Assembly (NCBI RefSeq): GCF_002979555.1 | Contig: NZ_PCOZ01000006.1 | Location: 1 to 64,000 of the forward strand | From: Pseudomonas sp. MYb60 | GTDB lineage: Bacteria > Pseudomonadota > Gammaproteobacteria > Pseudomonadales > Pseudomonadaceae | Direction of reading: 5' to 3' | Length of the DNA: 64,000 nucleotides | Shown: one piece after another, positions 1 to 9,791 of the stretch | Position numbering within the stretch: position 1 is the first letter of the stretch | How the letters are laid out: each line of letters begins with the position of its first letter | Made by a program: the position numbers and the translations under genes | Notes under the pieces: generated by a model | Seen by the model: only the letters and a program-made list of their open reading frames with translations | What the model was told of the DNA's origin: nothing | Database searches by the model: none

Positions 1-70
1 CGGGTGAACGAGCGCCCGATCGCCACGTCACGACCGGCGCTTCACAAAGAGCCTCGCCGGTGAACAGAAA

Positions 71-101
71 GCAAAACGCCAGCACGAGGCTGGCGTTTTG
101 C
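71..101 (-). terminator. Rho-independent terminator after ygiQ
   Basis: A perfect 13-bp inverted repeat (GCAAAACGCCAGC, loop ACGAG, GCTGGCGTTTTGC) lies 16 bases past the ygiQ stop. Each arm ends in a short A or T run, so it could work in both directions. Confidence 0.8.
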
Positions 102-116
102 AGGTTCAGCCTGCGA

Positions 117-2420
117 TCAACGCGGCACCACCGGCTTGCGCGCCGGTTTCTTGCCTTTGCCCTTGGCAGCGTCGGTGCGCTCCTTGGCAGCCTGCTTGTT
201 GCGTGCCTGCGCGGCGGCCTTGGCTTGCTCGCGCTTGTCCCACGGGTTGCTGCCGTCACTGCCTCGTGGCGGCAGCCCGGTGTGCTGGGTGAGGATCCTG
301 GTGGTGGTTTCCTTGGCGACCTTGTGGCTGCCCGCCGGCGTCGAGTTCTTGCGACGGGCGCTCTGGTAGCTGTCGGTGCTCGGCTGGTGCAAGGGAATCA
401 ACTGGTCCTTGCCCGAACCGATCAGGTCCGCCCGGCCCATGCGGGTCAAGGCCTCACGCAGCATCGGCCAGCCTTTCGGGTCGTGGTAGCGCAGGAACGC
501 CTTGTGCAGTCGGCGCTGGTCTTCGCTCTTGACGATGGTCACCGCGTCGCTCTTGTAGGTGACCTTGCGCAGCGGATTCTTGCCCGAGTGGTACATCGCG
601 GTGGCGGTGGCCATTGGCGACGGGTAGAACGCTTGCACCTGGTCGGCACGGAAGCCGTTACCTTTGAGCCACAGGGCCAGGTTCATCATGTCTTCATCGG
701 TGGTGCCCGGGTGGGCGGCGATGAAGTAAGGAATCAGGTACTGCTCCTTGCCCGCTTCCTTGGTGTACTTCTCGAACATGCGCTTGAACTTGTCATAGCT
801 GCCAATGCCCGGCTTCATCATCTGGTTGAGCGGACCTTCCTCGGTGTGTTCCGGGGCGATCTTGAGGTAGCCACCGACGTGGTGGGTGACCAACTCTTTC
901 ACGTATTCCGGCGACTCGACGGCGAGGTCGTAGCGCAGGCCGGACGCGATCAGGATCTTCTTCACCCCCGGCAACGCACGGGCGCTGCGGTACAGCTGGA
1001 TCAACGAAGAGTGGTCAGTGTTCAGGTTCGGGCAGATGCCGGGGAACACGCACGACGGCTTGCGGCAGGCGGATTCGATTTCCGGGCTCTTGCAGGCGAT
1101 GCGGTACATGTTCGCGGTCGGGCCGCCGAGGTCGGAGATCACACCGGTGAAGCCCGGCACCTTGTCGCGGATCTCTTCGATTTCGCGAATGATCGACTCT
1201 TCGGAACGGTTCTGAATGATGCGACCTTCGTGCTCGGTGATGGAGCAGAAGGTGCAGCCACCGAAGCAGCCCCGCATGATGTTCACCGAGAAGCGGATCA
1301 TGTCGTAGGCCGGGATCTTTTCCTTGCCGTACACCGGGTGCGGGATACGTGCGTAAGGCATGCCGAACACGTAGTCCATTTCTTCAGTGGTCATCGGGAT
1401 GGGCGGCGGGTTGAACCACACGTCCACTTCACCGTGCTTTTGCACCAGGGCGCGGGCGTTGCCTGGGTTGGTTTCCAGGTGCAACACGCGGTTGGCGTGG
1501 GCGTAGAGCACGGCGTCGCCACGGACTTTTTCCACCGACGGCAGGCGGATCACGGTCTTGTCGCGGGTCATGCGCGGGCTGGCCAGGATCTGTACGACCT
1601 TGGCCTCCTCAGGATCATCCACCGGGCCTTTCTCTTGCTCGATGGCGCAAGCCTGGGTGTCCTGGGTGTTGACGTACGGGTTGATGATCTTGTCGATCTT
1701 GCCCGGGCGGTCGATACGGGTGGAGTCCACTTCGTACCAGCCCGCTGGCGTGTCACGGCGAATGAACGCGGTGCCGCGCACGTCGGTGATGTCTTCGATC
1801 TTGTGGCCCCACGACAGGCGCTGGGCAACCTCGACGATGGCCCGCTCGGCGTTGCCGTACAGCAGGATATCGGCGGCGGCGTCGATCAGGATCGAGTTGC
1901 GCACACGGTCCTGCCAGTAGTCGTAGTGGGCGATGCGGCGCAGGGAGGCTTCGATGCCACCGAGCACGATCGGCACGTTCTTGTAGGCTTCCTTGCACCG
2001 CTGGCTGTACACCAGGCTGGCGCGGTCCGGGCGTTTGCCGGCCATGCCGCCAGGGGTGTAGGCGTCGTCGGAGCGGATTTTCTTGTCGGCGGTGTAGCGG
2101 TTGATCATCGAGTCCATGTTGCCGGCCGCGACGCCGAAGAACAGGTTCGGCTCGCCCAGCTTCATGAAGTCGTCTTTGGACTGCCAGTTCGGCTGCGCAA
2201 TGATCCCGACGCGAAAGCCCTGGGACTCCAGCAGCCGGCCGATGATCGCCATGCCGAACGACGGATGGTCAACGTATGCATCACCGGTGACGATGATGAT
2301 GTCGCAGGAATCCCAGCCAAGCTGATCCATCTCCTCCCTGCTCATCGGCAGGAATGGCGCTGGACCGAAACATTCGGCCCAGTACTTGGGATAGTCAAAT
2401 AACGGCTTGGCTGTTTGCAT
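117..2420 (-). CDS. ygiQ: YgiQ family radical SAM protein
   Basis: A 767-residue protein of the UPF0313/YgiQ radical SAM family; the cellular reaction of this family is not established. The SAM-cluster motif C-x3-C-x2-C is seen at C385, C389 and C392 within [13 protein letters not shown]. The N-terminal part, with [12 protein letters not shown], is the typical YgiQ N-terminal domain, and the C-terminal tail after about residue 690 is Lys/Ala-rich and probably disordered. I chose the ATG at 2420 ([14 protein letters not shown]), because the upstream in-frame extension is poorly conserved in character and precedes no clear ribosome binding site. The gene stands alone and ends at a strong hairpin. 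It is divergent from the giant gene that starts at 2606. Confidence 0.93.
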   Translation of the reverse strand: MQTAKPLFDYPKYWAECFGPAPFLPMSREEMDQLGWDSCDIIIVTGDAYVDHPSFGMAIIGRLLESQGFRVGIIAQPNWQSKDDFMKLGEPNLFFGVAAGNMDSMINRYTADKKIRSDDAYTPGGMAGKRPDRASLVYSQRCKEAYKNVPIVLGGIEASLRRIAHYDYWQDRVRNSILIDAAADILLYGNAERAIVEVAQRLSWGHKIEDITDVRGTAFIRRDTPAGWYEVDSTRIDRPGKIDKIINPYVNTQDTQACAIEQEKGPVDDPEEAKVVQILASPRMTRDKTVIRLPSVEKVRGDAVLYAHANRVLHLETNPGNARALVQKHGEVDVWFNPPPIPMTTEEMDYVFGMPYARIPHPVYGKEKIPAYDMIRFSVNIMRGCFGGCTFCSITEHEGRIIQNRSEESIIREIEEIRDKVPGFTGVISDLGGPTANMYRIACKSPEIESACRKPSCVFPGICPNLNTDHSSLIQLYRSARALPGVKKILIASGLRYDLAVESPEYVKELVTHHVGGYLKIAPEHTEEGPLNQMMKPGIGSYDKFKRMFEKYTKEAGKEQYLIPYFIAAHPGTTDEDMMNLALWLKGNGFRADQVQAFYPSPMATATAMYHSGKNPLRKVTYKSDAVTIVKSEDQRRLHKAFLRYHDPKGWPMLREALTRMGRADLIGSGKDQLIPLHQPSTDSYQSARRKNSTPAGSHKVAKETTTRILTQHTGLPPRGSDGSNPWDKREQAKAAAQARNKQAAKERTDAAKGKGKKPARKPVVPR

Positions 2421-2605
2421 GACGGTGACCGGTGTTGAGATGAAAAATCGCGGGCGCGGAATATAGCACAAATTTTGACCAATTCCGACGGTAATGCTCG
2501 GTCTTGATCAAAACTGCACGGCGCGCTGCCTGGCGAAATATAACTACCTCATTCACCCGCTGCCGCCTACCTACCATCGCTCGATCATCCCTGCGAGCGT
2601 AGCCC

Positions 2606-5600
2606 ATGACCCACCAACCCGATACCTCCCCGCAAGCGGTCCCTTATACGTTGCTGTCCAGCGACCACTGGTCCGAAACTCTGGCCCTGCAAGTGATGCA
2701 GGAAAATCTCACCCGCTTCATGGGCAAGCTTGCACCGCTGGAGCAAAGCGAATACCTGCGCCTGTGCAAAGAGCAGATGACCCGCGAAACGATCTTGGCC
2801 GACGCCCTGCGCCGCTTCTACGACGTTCTCGACCGACAACTGCTCCAAGCCTTGGAGCACGCCCTGAAAGCCAAAGTCGGCAGGCCGGTGAACGCGCGCA
2901 CCACCTACTTGAAGACCCGCGTCCGGCAACTGCCCATACCCGCCAGCGAACTGCCGACTGTCGCGCCAAACGATCCGCTCGGCCTGCGCCTGGGAATTTC
3001 CAAGGAAGACCTGACGGCACGGGAGTACGAACGCTCCATCACGCTGCTGGAGGCGGCGCATCGTAATTTCGGCTTTACCCAGTATTTTTCCACTGAAGAA
3101 CAACGTGCCAGCTACATCAGCGACGACGCGTTGAGCGTGATTGACTTTGTAAAGATCGCCCGCGAGGTCGACATTGGAAATCGCATCGAAAAGTACCTGG
3201 AGCAACACTTTGACGATCAGTTGTCCGGGCCGTTGTTTGGCGTTCAAGGCAACCAGTTGTTGCTGGCCGTGTGGGATGCCTACCGCAGCGATGGGCCGGC
3301 GTCCCTCACCCAGTCGGAGTTCAATACTCTTCGAAGCGAGGTGTTCAACGTTCCGCTTCAATGGGATGCTTATCAGTTGGATGCGGGCGGTGAAAAAATC
3401 GACATTCCGTTTTTCACCCGCCGTGTGGACAGCGAAAAAGGCACCCGGGTCTACAGCTACTTCCCGGGACGTCCATCAGGGGCTCTGCGCAGCCACTTTT
3501 CCATCGACGACGCCATCAGCACCCTGCAAGACGAGGTGCGCAACGAAATCGGCCTTGAGAAACTTGCTTGGTTCATGGGCGCGTTATCCCTGAACAATCA
3601 GGAAAAGATCAGAACCTTCATCAAACCCCTCACCGTCAATCGGGACGAACTCTACTGGCACGCCAGAATCCTTTATGACCTTTTCGCCAGCAAGACGCCC
3701 AACACACAAAAGCTGCGGATCGAACGCTATGGCGTCGTCCCTCGCTCATTGGCCCATGCCCTGCCCGTCAGCCGAGGCTGGGTCATCCAGTCGGACCTGA
3801 TCCGCCTCGCGCGCAACACCCGCGTGGCCGACCGCGAAACCTCCCTGGAGCTGCTGAAGTACCTGGTCAGCGAAACCCTGTCGATGCTCCTTCTGCCGCT
3901 GCCGGGAGGCGTGACGGGGCTGAGCAAAGTGATGCTGGTGGCCATGCTGGGAACTCTGGCACACCAGAGCTTCGAGGCCGTAATCGCCCTACGGCAAGGT
4001 CGACAGGCCGATATGATCCAGGCGGTCGCCGACATCTTCGACCTGCTGGTCAGCACCCGCGTGCAAGGGGTGGCGCACACACTGTCGAACCGTCGGACAC
4101 GCCAGTTGCTCACCGCATTGGGGCATCCCCGCCACGGACTCGATGCCCGTGGCGGTGCCGGCTTGTGGTTCCTGGACAAGTACACGCAGGTCGAGCCCGC
4201 CTCGCTCCAGGGGCTTCAGCCCAGCAGCGAAGGGCTGTTTGAAAAGAATGGCGCGCAGTACATCCGCCTGGTCGTCGAAGAGCAGGAGAAAATCGCCCGG
4301 GTCATCCGTGAGCCTGGCTCAGAACGTTATCGCCTCACCCATCCTGGCGCCCGCTACGAACCGCCTGTGCGCTATTACCCGCAACAGCAGCGCTGGATGC
4401 TGGATCCGGTCGACACCCGACCACTGGGGAATGCGCAATGGCTGCAATTAATGCTGCCTTCCAACCAGGTGTCGCTGTCCCTGCAAGGGTGCCAGCTTAG
4501 TCTGGACATGGCCGGAATCTCGCGCCAGCAGTTGCGGAGCCTGTGGACGGGTCGGCAGGAGGCGCCCTGGCCGCTGCTGCAAGCCATCGAAGACCAGCAC
4601 TTGCGCGAACAATTGGCTACGTTGCGAGAGGCACTCCACCAGCCCGATACCCCGTTGCCCACTATCGCCAATCAGGCCTTGCCTGCGCTGCTGGCCGACT
4701 TGAGCCGGTGCGCGATCAACCTGTATGACGCCGCGGGCACTGCGTTGCTGTCCAGCTACAGCCCGGTTCCCGGCCCCAATGAGCGGCCGGCGCAGCAGAT
4801 TGAGTTGCTCCACCTGGGAGCCGACCGCTATCGGACACGCTCGGTCACGTCTACACCGGAAGCGCTGCTGCCAAGGGTGTTGCTTGAATATGAACGCCTG
4901 ATACCCGATGGCGTGCTGGGCAAGACCGGGCACAACGCCCAGGATCAGCACTTGGAAAACCGGGTGGTGGAGCTGCGCAGAAAAACCGCGCGCCATTTTG
5001 ACCAGCACCTGCAAGGCCTTCATGCCGCGTTGCTGATCGACCAGCCTCGCGCCCAGGTGGCCAGCCAGTCGGTCGCCCACCGGTTTGCGCCTCTGGCCCG
5101 TGCGGGCGAGGACACGGCCGCAAGGACGCTGCGCCGCCGCGCCCCGGAACTCTCTGCGGCGGCGGCACATGATCTGGTGCGCCGGTTCCCACCGTTGGGT
5201 CAAGGCGAGTACACGCCTGTCAATGCGGCGGCTGGTACTGCGCTTCAAGCAAGCATCGAGCAAAGCGTGCTCGCCCGGGCATTGGGCGCGATCAGTTCGC
5301 CGAACGGCGCAGGGCTGGATCCGCAGAGTGAGGTCATATTCGGCCATTTGTTAACCTTGCTGCCGAGCTGGCCGAGCGATGTTGCCCTTCAGGTCTACCA
5401 GGCGACGCTGGATCACGCCGGACGACCCAAGGGACGCGGCTCGCTGCTGGATACCTTTGGTCACCCCGATGCCGATACCTTTGTGATGCTGGTCAAGTCG
5501 GCCACCCAGTACGCTGGCTACCTGCAAGACAGCGGCGAGCTGAGCACCCCGCCAGCCGATGAAAACAGCCTGACAGGCGCGACACTGCGTGCGCTGACCG

Positions 5601-7813
5601 ATTCGCAACGCGACGCCCTGGGACGCAATATCCACGACATCAGCGGGCTTGCCGAAGACATCATCGGGCAGGCCCGGCGCCATTATGACTACCTGAAAGC
5701 ACTCCTGATACCTTCGCCCCTGTCGCCTCTTTCGAGCCAAAGCCTGCAGGATTTTCGCGCCTTTGACATGAGGCAAGTCTCCCGGCTTGCCGATGCGGAC
5801 GGTATCCACGAGCTGGGTGGGCGCAAGTACATCAACATTGATCAGACGGCCTACCAGGTCATGCTGGACCGCGATGCGTCCTCGCCCCTGCGCAAGGTAT
5901 GGCGCATCGTCAAGACTACTGACCCGGTGGCCTCCGACACCGCCAATACGTACAACGCCAGTCGCGCCGGACAAAGCCGCGCCGTCTGCCGCAATGCCGC
6001 CAATGTTTGGGTATCCATTCAGACCGGACTTGCCGGTGGCATGCCGCGTGATGCCCGCGCGCATGACAACAGGATGCTGCTGCTGCAGCGCCATGAGCCG
6101 ATCAAACAGGCCTTCGACACACTGGCCAGCTCCAACGCCAAGTACAGCGAACTCTGGGACAAGGCGCACGACCTGCCACAAGGCAGTACCGCTGAAACAG
6201 CAGCGCTTATTACTTTGGAAGTGCACATTCTCAAACACTTGAAGTTGCTGGCGGACTACGTGAACCGCTACATCGACGAAAAAGACTGGCTGATTTTGCT
6301 CAAGGCCGGCGGCTTGTATAAACAGGAACTGTTGGAGCAGCAAATGATTCGCGTCGAGTACTTCAACAAGCTGATAGCCGTCATGGACCGCCGAGTCCTG
6401 CCCACTCTTCAAGGGCCGACGGTCACCGCTGACGCTTACAAGCGCGCACTCGTGCAACTGGACAAAAAGCTGGAGGTGCTCAAGGACCGCCAGACCGTGG
6501 AAGAACAGATCAAGAAAGCCGATCGCAGCGCAGGGCCGCAACTGGACCGGCTCAACGATGCAGTACCCGGCCTCACACAGATCAACTACACCAAGCTCAA
6601 TGTGCTGCTGCACTTGTTATGGGAAAACCCGCATGAGCCGCCCCCCGTCGGCATGCGCGGGCTGACGGCGGCGTATTGCGTGATGGATGATCTGAAGAAT
6701 ATTTCTGGGCCGACCCACCCCCTCGCCCTGCAACTGGCGCAGGAGCAGATCATCGCTGAAAAACAGGCGTTCAATGCATTGCTGGCTTCCGAGACGCCCA
6801 CACGGGTTGAGACAATCAACGCGATCATCGGGCTGCTGGACAGCTTCGAAACCACCATCGAAAAACGCCTGTCCGATTTCTACGAGCAACTGGACAGCAA
6901 CGCGCAGCTACCCAGTTTCGATCAGGACATTGACTTCGACTTCATTCCCCCACAAGCGGCGGACAGCACCCAGCCGCCGATCACGAAAAAAATGTTCCGC
7001 ACGCGCCAGCACGGCACCTATCGGCTATTGGTCGGCGACAAGCATGTCGCGGCTGACGGCAGCGTGACGCTGAATGTCGAGGATCCTTTCCGGCCAGAGG
7101 CAGCGCCACGGCGCTATGAAAAAGCGCAGGGTGAGTGGCGACCTATCGCCGTCAGGACCGACGGGGCTGCACTGCCCGTATTGATTCGTGACGCAGGGCT
7201 GGCACTGTCCAGCGTCGACAAACACCTGGAGGACGCCTTGGGCCTGGAGCGTCAAAACACCAACCCGACCAATATCCTGGAATTCCTCGGCACCCATGAG
7301 GACCGGCTTCATGACCTGGCCACGATGCTGGAAGCCAACCGCGAGGCCGACAAACGAACAGACGCGACGGATATCGCGAGCCGTCTCAGGGCGGCTGCAG
7401 CGTCTATGAATGTGCGCGGGCATGAGATTTTGGTGCGCATGTACAAGAACAAGGAGGTGCTTGACGTGCTGCGCTTGAACTACTTGCTGGAACACGCTCA
7501 GGTCAGCGTGACCAGGTCAGCGCAGCGCAAACAGGTAGGCAAGGGAAAACAGCGCTCATTCCTGGATGTCTACTCGATCAATGACCGTACTGACGCAAGC
7601 CCACTGTGGGAGGCCCACTTTCACTACGACCGCAAAGACCGCCCCGCCAAGGACTACACGATAAAGGGCGCCCATTTGAAAACCCTGAGGCAGAGTCGCC
7701 AGGGAAGCGCCTTTCAGCAGCAAGAGGAGCAAGCTGGCCGGGCGCATCAACCGATCTGGCGGGAGGTCATCAGCCCCAAGGTCGCTCAGAGGATCTTTGA
7801 GCAGGCGACCTGA
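2606..7813 (+). CDS. Giant dermonecrotic-toxin-like (DUF6543) protein
   Basis: A 1735-residue protein that resembles the large Pseudomonas proteins annotated as dermonecrotic toxin domain-containing (DUF6543); this is recognition from memory, not a search. There is no signal peptide. The only strongly hydrophobic stretch is at about residues 425-461 (LSMLLLPLPGG onward), which could be a membrane-insertion segment. Around residues 555-600 is a YIRLVVEEQEKIARVI / YRLTHPGARYEPPV / RWMLD pattern, a beta-rich module common in this family. The middle (about 1050-1450) is helical and charged. The last 85 residues, with SFLDVYSIND and PLWEAHFHYDR, look like a conserved tail also seen in relatives. 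I could identify no catalytic motif. The gene is an orphan: no immunity, chaperone or secretion gene adjoins it, and base composition is not obviously different from the flanks. The ATG at 2606 has only a weak ribosome binding site. Confidence 0.75.
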   Translation: MTHQPDTSPQAVPYTLLSSDHWSETLALQVMQENLTRFMGKLAPLEQSEYLRLCKEQMTRETILADALRRFYDVLDRQLLQALEHALKAKVGRPVNARTTYLKTRVRQLPIPASELPTVAPNDPLGLRLGISKEDLTAREYERSITLLEAAHRNFGFTQYFSTEEQRASYISDDALSVIDFVKIAREVDIGNRIEKYLEQHFDDQLSGPLFGVQGNQLLLAVWDAYRSDGPASLTQSEFNTLRSEVFNVPLQWDAYQLDAGGEKIDIPFFTRRVDSEKGTRVYSYFPGRPSGALRSHFSIDDAISTLQDEVRNEIGLEKLAWFMGALSLNNQEKIRTFIKPLTVNRDELYWHARILYDLFASKTPNTQKLRIERYGVVPRSLAHALPVSRGWVIQSDLIRLARNTRVADRETSLELLKYLVSETLSMLLLPLPGGVTGLSKVMLVAMLGTLAHQSFEAVIALRQGRQADMIQAVADIFDLLVSTRVQGVAHTLSNRRTRQLLTALGHPRHGLDARGGAGLWFLDKYTQVEPASLQGLQPSSEGLFEKNGAQYIRLVVEEQEKIARVIREPGSERYRLTHPGARYEPPVRYYPQQQRWMLDPVDTRPLGNAQWLQLMLPSNQVSLSLQGCQLSLDMAGISRQQLRSLWTGRQEAPWPLLQAIEDQHLREQLATLREALHQPDTPLPTIANQALPALLADLSRCAINLYDAAGTALLSSYSPVPGPNERPAQQIELLHLGADRYRTRSVTSTPEALLPRVLLEYERLIPDGVLGKTGHNAQDQHLENRVVELRRKTARHFDQHLQGLHAALLIDQPRAQVASQSVAHRFAPLARAGEDTAARTLRRRAPELSAAAAHDLVRRFPPLGQGEYTPVNAAAGTALQASIEQSVLARALGAISSPNGAGLDPQSEVIFGHLLTLLPSWPSDVALQVYQATLDHAGRPKGRGSLLDTFGHPDADTFVMLVKSATQYAGYLQDSGELSTPPADENSLTGATLRALTDSQRDALGRNIHDISGLAEDIIGQARRHYDYLKALLIPSPLSPLSSQSLQDFRAFDMRQVSRLADADGIHELGGRKYINIDQTAYQVMLDRDASSPLRKVWRIVKTTDPVASDTANTYNASRAGQSRAVCRNAANVWVSIQTGLAGGMPRDARAHDNRMLLLQRHEPIKQAFDTLASSNAKYSELWDKAHDLPQGSTAETAALITLEVHILKHLKLLADYVNRYIDEKDWLILLKAGGLYKQELLEQQMIRVEYFNKLIAVMDRRVLPTLQGPTVTADAYKRALVQLDKKLEVLKDRQTVEEQIKKADRSAGPQLDRLNDAVPGLTQINYTKLNVLLHLLWENPHEPPPVGMRGLTAAYCVMDDLKNISGPTHPLALQLAQEQIIAEKQAFNALLASETPTRVETINAIIGLLDSFETTIEKRLSDFYEQLDSNAQLPSFDQDIDFDFIPPQAADSTQPPITKKMFRTRQHGTYRLLVGDKHVAADGSVTLNVEDPFRPEAAPRRYEKAQGEWRPIAVRTDGAALPVLIRDAGLALSSVDKHLEDALGLERQNTNPTNILEFLGTHEDRLHDLATMLEANREADKRTDATDIASRLRAAAASMNVRGHEILVRMYKNKEVLDVLRLNYLLEHAQVSVTRSAQRKQVGKGKQRSFLDVYSINDRTDASPLWEAHFHYDRKDRPAKDYTIKGAHLKTLRQSRQGSAFQQQEEQAGRAHQPIWREVISPKVAQRIFEQAT

Positions 7814-7819
7814 AGAACG

Positions 7820-9217
7820 TTACTCATCGTCGTCAAAGTTGTAGCTGCCCGGCGCGAGGTTCTCGAAGCGGGTGTACTTGCCGATGAACGCGAGGCGGAT
7901 AAAACCGATAGGGCCGTTCCGCTGCTTGCCGATGATGATCTCGGCAATGCCCTTGTGTTCGGTCTCGGGGTGGTACACCTCGTCGCGGTACACGAACATG
8001 ATGACGTCGGCATCCTGCTCGATCGCTCCGGACTCACGCAAGTCGGAGTTCACCGGGCGCTTGTTGGGGCGTTGCTCCAGGGAACGGTTGAGCTGAGACA
8101 GGGCCACCACCGGGCAGTTGAATTCCTTGGCCAGGGCTTTCAGGGACCGGGAGATTTCGGAAATCTCGTTGGTCCGGCTGTCGCCGCTGGAGCCCGGAAT
8201 CTGCATCAATTGCAGGTAGTCGATCATGATCAGGGCAATGTCACCGTGCTCGCGCACCAGACGACGGGTGCGCGCGCGCATCTCCGACGGGCTGATACCG
8301 GCGGTGTCATCGATGAACAGCTTGCGGTCGTTGAGCAGGTTGACCGCCGAGGTCAGGCGCGGCCAATCGTCATCTTCCAGCTGGCCGGAACGCACCTTGG
8401 TCTGGTCGATACGGCCCAGGGACGAGAGCATCCGCATGATCAGCGACTCACCTGGCATCTCCAGGGAGTACACCAGGACGGCCTTGTCACTGCGCAACAC
8501 GGCGTTTTCCACCAGGTTCATCGCGAAGGTGGTCTTGCCCATGGACGGACGGCCGGCGACGATGATCAAGTCGGACGGTTGCAGGCCGCTGGTTTTCTCG
8601 TCGAGGTCAGCATAGCCGGTGGAAATACCGGTGATGGCCGCGTCGGTGTTGAACAGGGTGTCGATCCGGTCGATGGCCTTGGTCAGCAACTCGTTGACGC
8701 CCACCGGGCCGCCCGTCTTGGGCCGCGCCTCGGCAATCTGGAAGATCTGGCGCTCGGCCTCATCCAGGATTTCTTCAGCAGTACGGCCTTCGGGGTTGAA
8801 GGCGCTGTCGGCAATCTCGGTGCTGATGCCGATCAGTTGGCGCAACGTGGCCCGCTGGCGAACGATCTGGGCGTAGGCCTTGATGTTGGCGACGGACGGC
8901 GTGTTTTTCGCCAGCTCGCCGAGGTAACCGAGGCCGCCGACCTGGGAGGTCTGGCCTTCCTTGTCGAGCTGCTCGGCCAGGGTCACCACGTCGATCGGCG
9001 AGTTCTGGTCGGCCAGCTTGGCGATTGCGCGGAAGATCAGGCGGTGGTCATGGCGATAGAAGTCACCGTCCGAGACTTGATCCAGCACGCGTTCCCAGGC
9101 GTTATTGTCCAGCATCAAGCCACCGAGCACGGCCTGTTCGGCCTCGATGGAATGCGGCGGCACCTTCAGGGCAGCGGTTTGCAGATCGTATTGCTCAGGA
9201 GCTGAAATATCGTTCAT
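7820..9217 (-). CDS. dnaB: Replicative DNA helicase DnaB
   Basis: A 465-residue hexameric helicase that unwinds DNA 5' to 3' at the replication fork and recruits primase. The N-terminal domain (about residues 20-120, PHSIEAEQAVLGG) is followed by a RecA-like motor with Walker A GRPSMGKTT (Lys228) and Walker B LIMIDYLQLM. The acidic C-terminus (NFDDDE) is normal for the family. I use the ATG at 9217 rather than the in-frame GTG two codons upstream, which gives the usual length. No intein is present. The gene follows the ribosomal protein cluster on the same strand but is separated from it by a terminator, so it is probably transcribed on its own. Confidence 0.97.
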   Translation of the reverse strand: MNDISAPEQYDLQTAALKVPPHSIEAEQAVLGGLMLDNNAWERVLDQVSDGDFYRHDHRLIFRAIAKLADQNSPIDVVTLAEQLDKEGQTSQVGGLGYLGELAKNTPSVANIKAYAQIVRQRATLRQLIGISTEIADSAFNPEGRTAEEILDEAERQIFQIAEARPKTGGPVGVNELLTKAIDRIDTLFNTDAAITGISTGYADLDEKTSGLQPSDLIIVAGRPSMGKTTFAMNLVENAVLRSDKAVLVYSLEMPGESLIMRMLSSLGRIDQTKVRSGQLEDDDWPRLTSAVNLLNDRKLFIDDTAGISPSEMRARTRRLVREHGDIALIMIDYLQLMQIPGSSGDSRTNEISEISRSLKALAKEFNCPVVALSQLNRSLEQRPNKRPVNSDLRESGAIEQDADVIMFVYRDEVYHPETEHKGIAEIIIGKQRNGPIGFIRLAFIGKYTRFENLAPGSYNFDDDE

Positions 9218-9241
9218 GGCCACTTGGAATTAGGGGTGTGT

Positions 9242-9280
9242 AAAAAAACAAAAGGCACGACCTGTAAACAGGATCGTGCC
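9242..9280 (-). terminator. Terminator of the rpsF-rpsR-rplI operon
   Basis: On the minus strand a hairpin (GGCACGATCCTG, loop TTTA, CAGGTCGTGCC) is followed by TTTTGTTTTTTT. It lies between the rplI stop and dnaB start and should end the ribosomal protein transcript. Confidence 0.85.
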
Positions 9281-9326
9281 CGATGTTAACTGCGTGGCAC
9301 GCAAGGTGCCAGCAGTTGGGTGTTGC

Positions 9327-9773
9327 TTAAGCTGCTACCACGACAACGCGTACGGTGGCTTCAACTTCGGCGTGCAGGTGCACGGCTACGTCGAATTCGC
9401 CTACGTTGCGGATGGTGCCGTTCGGCAGACGAACTTCGCTCTTCTGCACTTCAACGCCGGAGGCGGTCAGTGCATCAGCGATGTCGTGGGTGCCGATCGA
9501 ACCGAACAGCTTGCCTTCGTCACCGGCGGTGGCAGTGATAGTCACTTCCAGCTCAGCCAGTTGGGCAGCGCGAGTTTCGGCCGAAGCTTTTTTGTCTGCT
9601 GCTGCTTTTTCCAGCTCAGCACGACGCTCTTCAAACGCAGCCAGGTTGGCAGCGGTTGCAGCGGTGGCTTTGCCGTATGGCAGCAGGTAGTTACGACCGT
9701 AACCGGCCTTAACGTTCACTTTGTCGCCCAGGTTGCCCAGGTTGGCGACTTTTTCCAGAAGGATCAGTTGCAT
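9327..9773 (-). CDS. rplI: 50S ribosomal protein L9
   Basis: A 148-residue L9, the elongated two-domain protein that binds 23S rRNA near the L1 stalk. The N-terminal domain starts [13 protein letters not shown] and contains the L9 signature [14 protein letters not shown] long charged helix (about residues 45-75) then leads to the C-terminal domain. It is the last gene of rpsF-rpsR-DUF2232-rplI and is followed by a terminator. Confidence 0.98.
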   Translation of the reverse strand: MQLILLEKVANLGNLGDKVNVKAGYGRNYLLPYGKATAATAANLAAFEERRAELEKAAADKKASAETRAAQLAELEVTITATAGDEGKLFGSIGTHDIADALTASGVEVQKSEVRLPNGTIRNVGEFDVAVHLHAEVEATVRVVVVAA

Positions 9774-9791
9774 GTGAAAATCCTCTAACTT

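Noticed and set aside
1..63. Open frame from the window edge ending at TGA 61-63, 20 codons on the plus strand
   Set aside because: It could be the 3' end of an upstream gene, but 20 codons show no recognisable family and the region could equally be non-coding.
60..2402. 780-codon plus-strand open frame opposite ygiQ
   Set aside because: It is a GC-rich antisense shadow: composition is Val/His/Arg/Gly-heavy with no motif, while the other strand encodes a clear radical SAM protein.
2421..2605. Possible small gene between ygiQ and the giant gene
   Set aside because: The frames there extend into flanking genes and lack start signals; the gap is best seen as a divergent promoter region.
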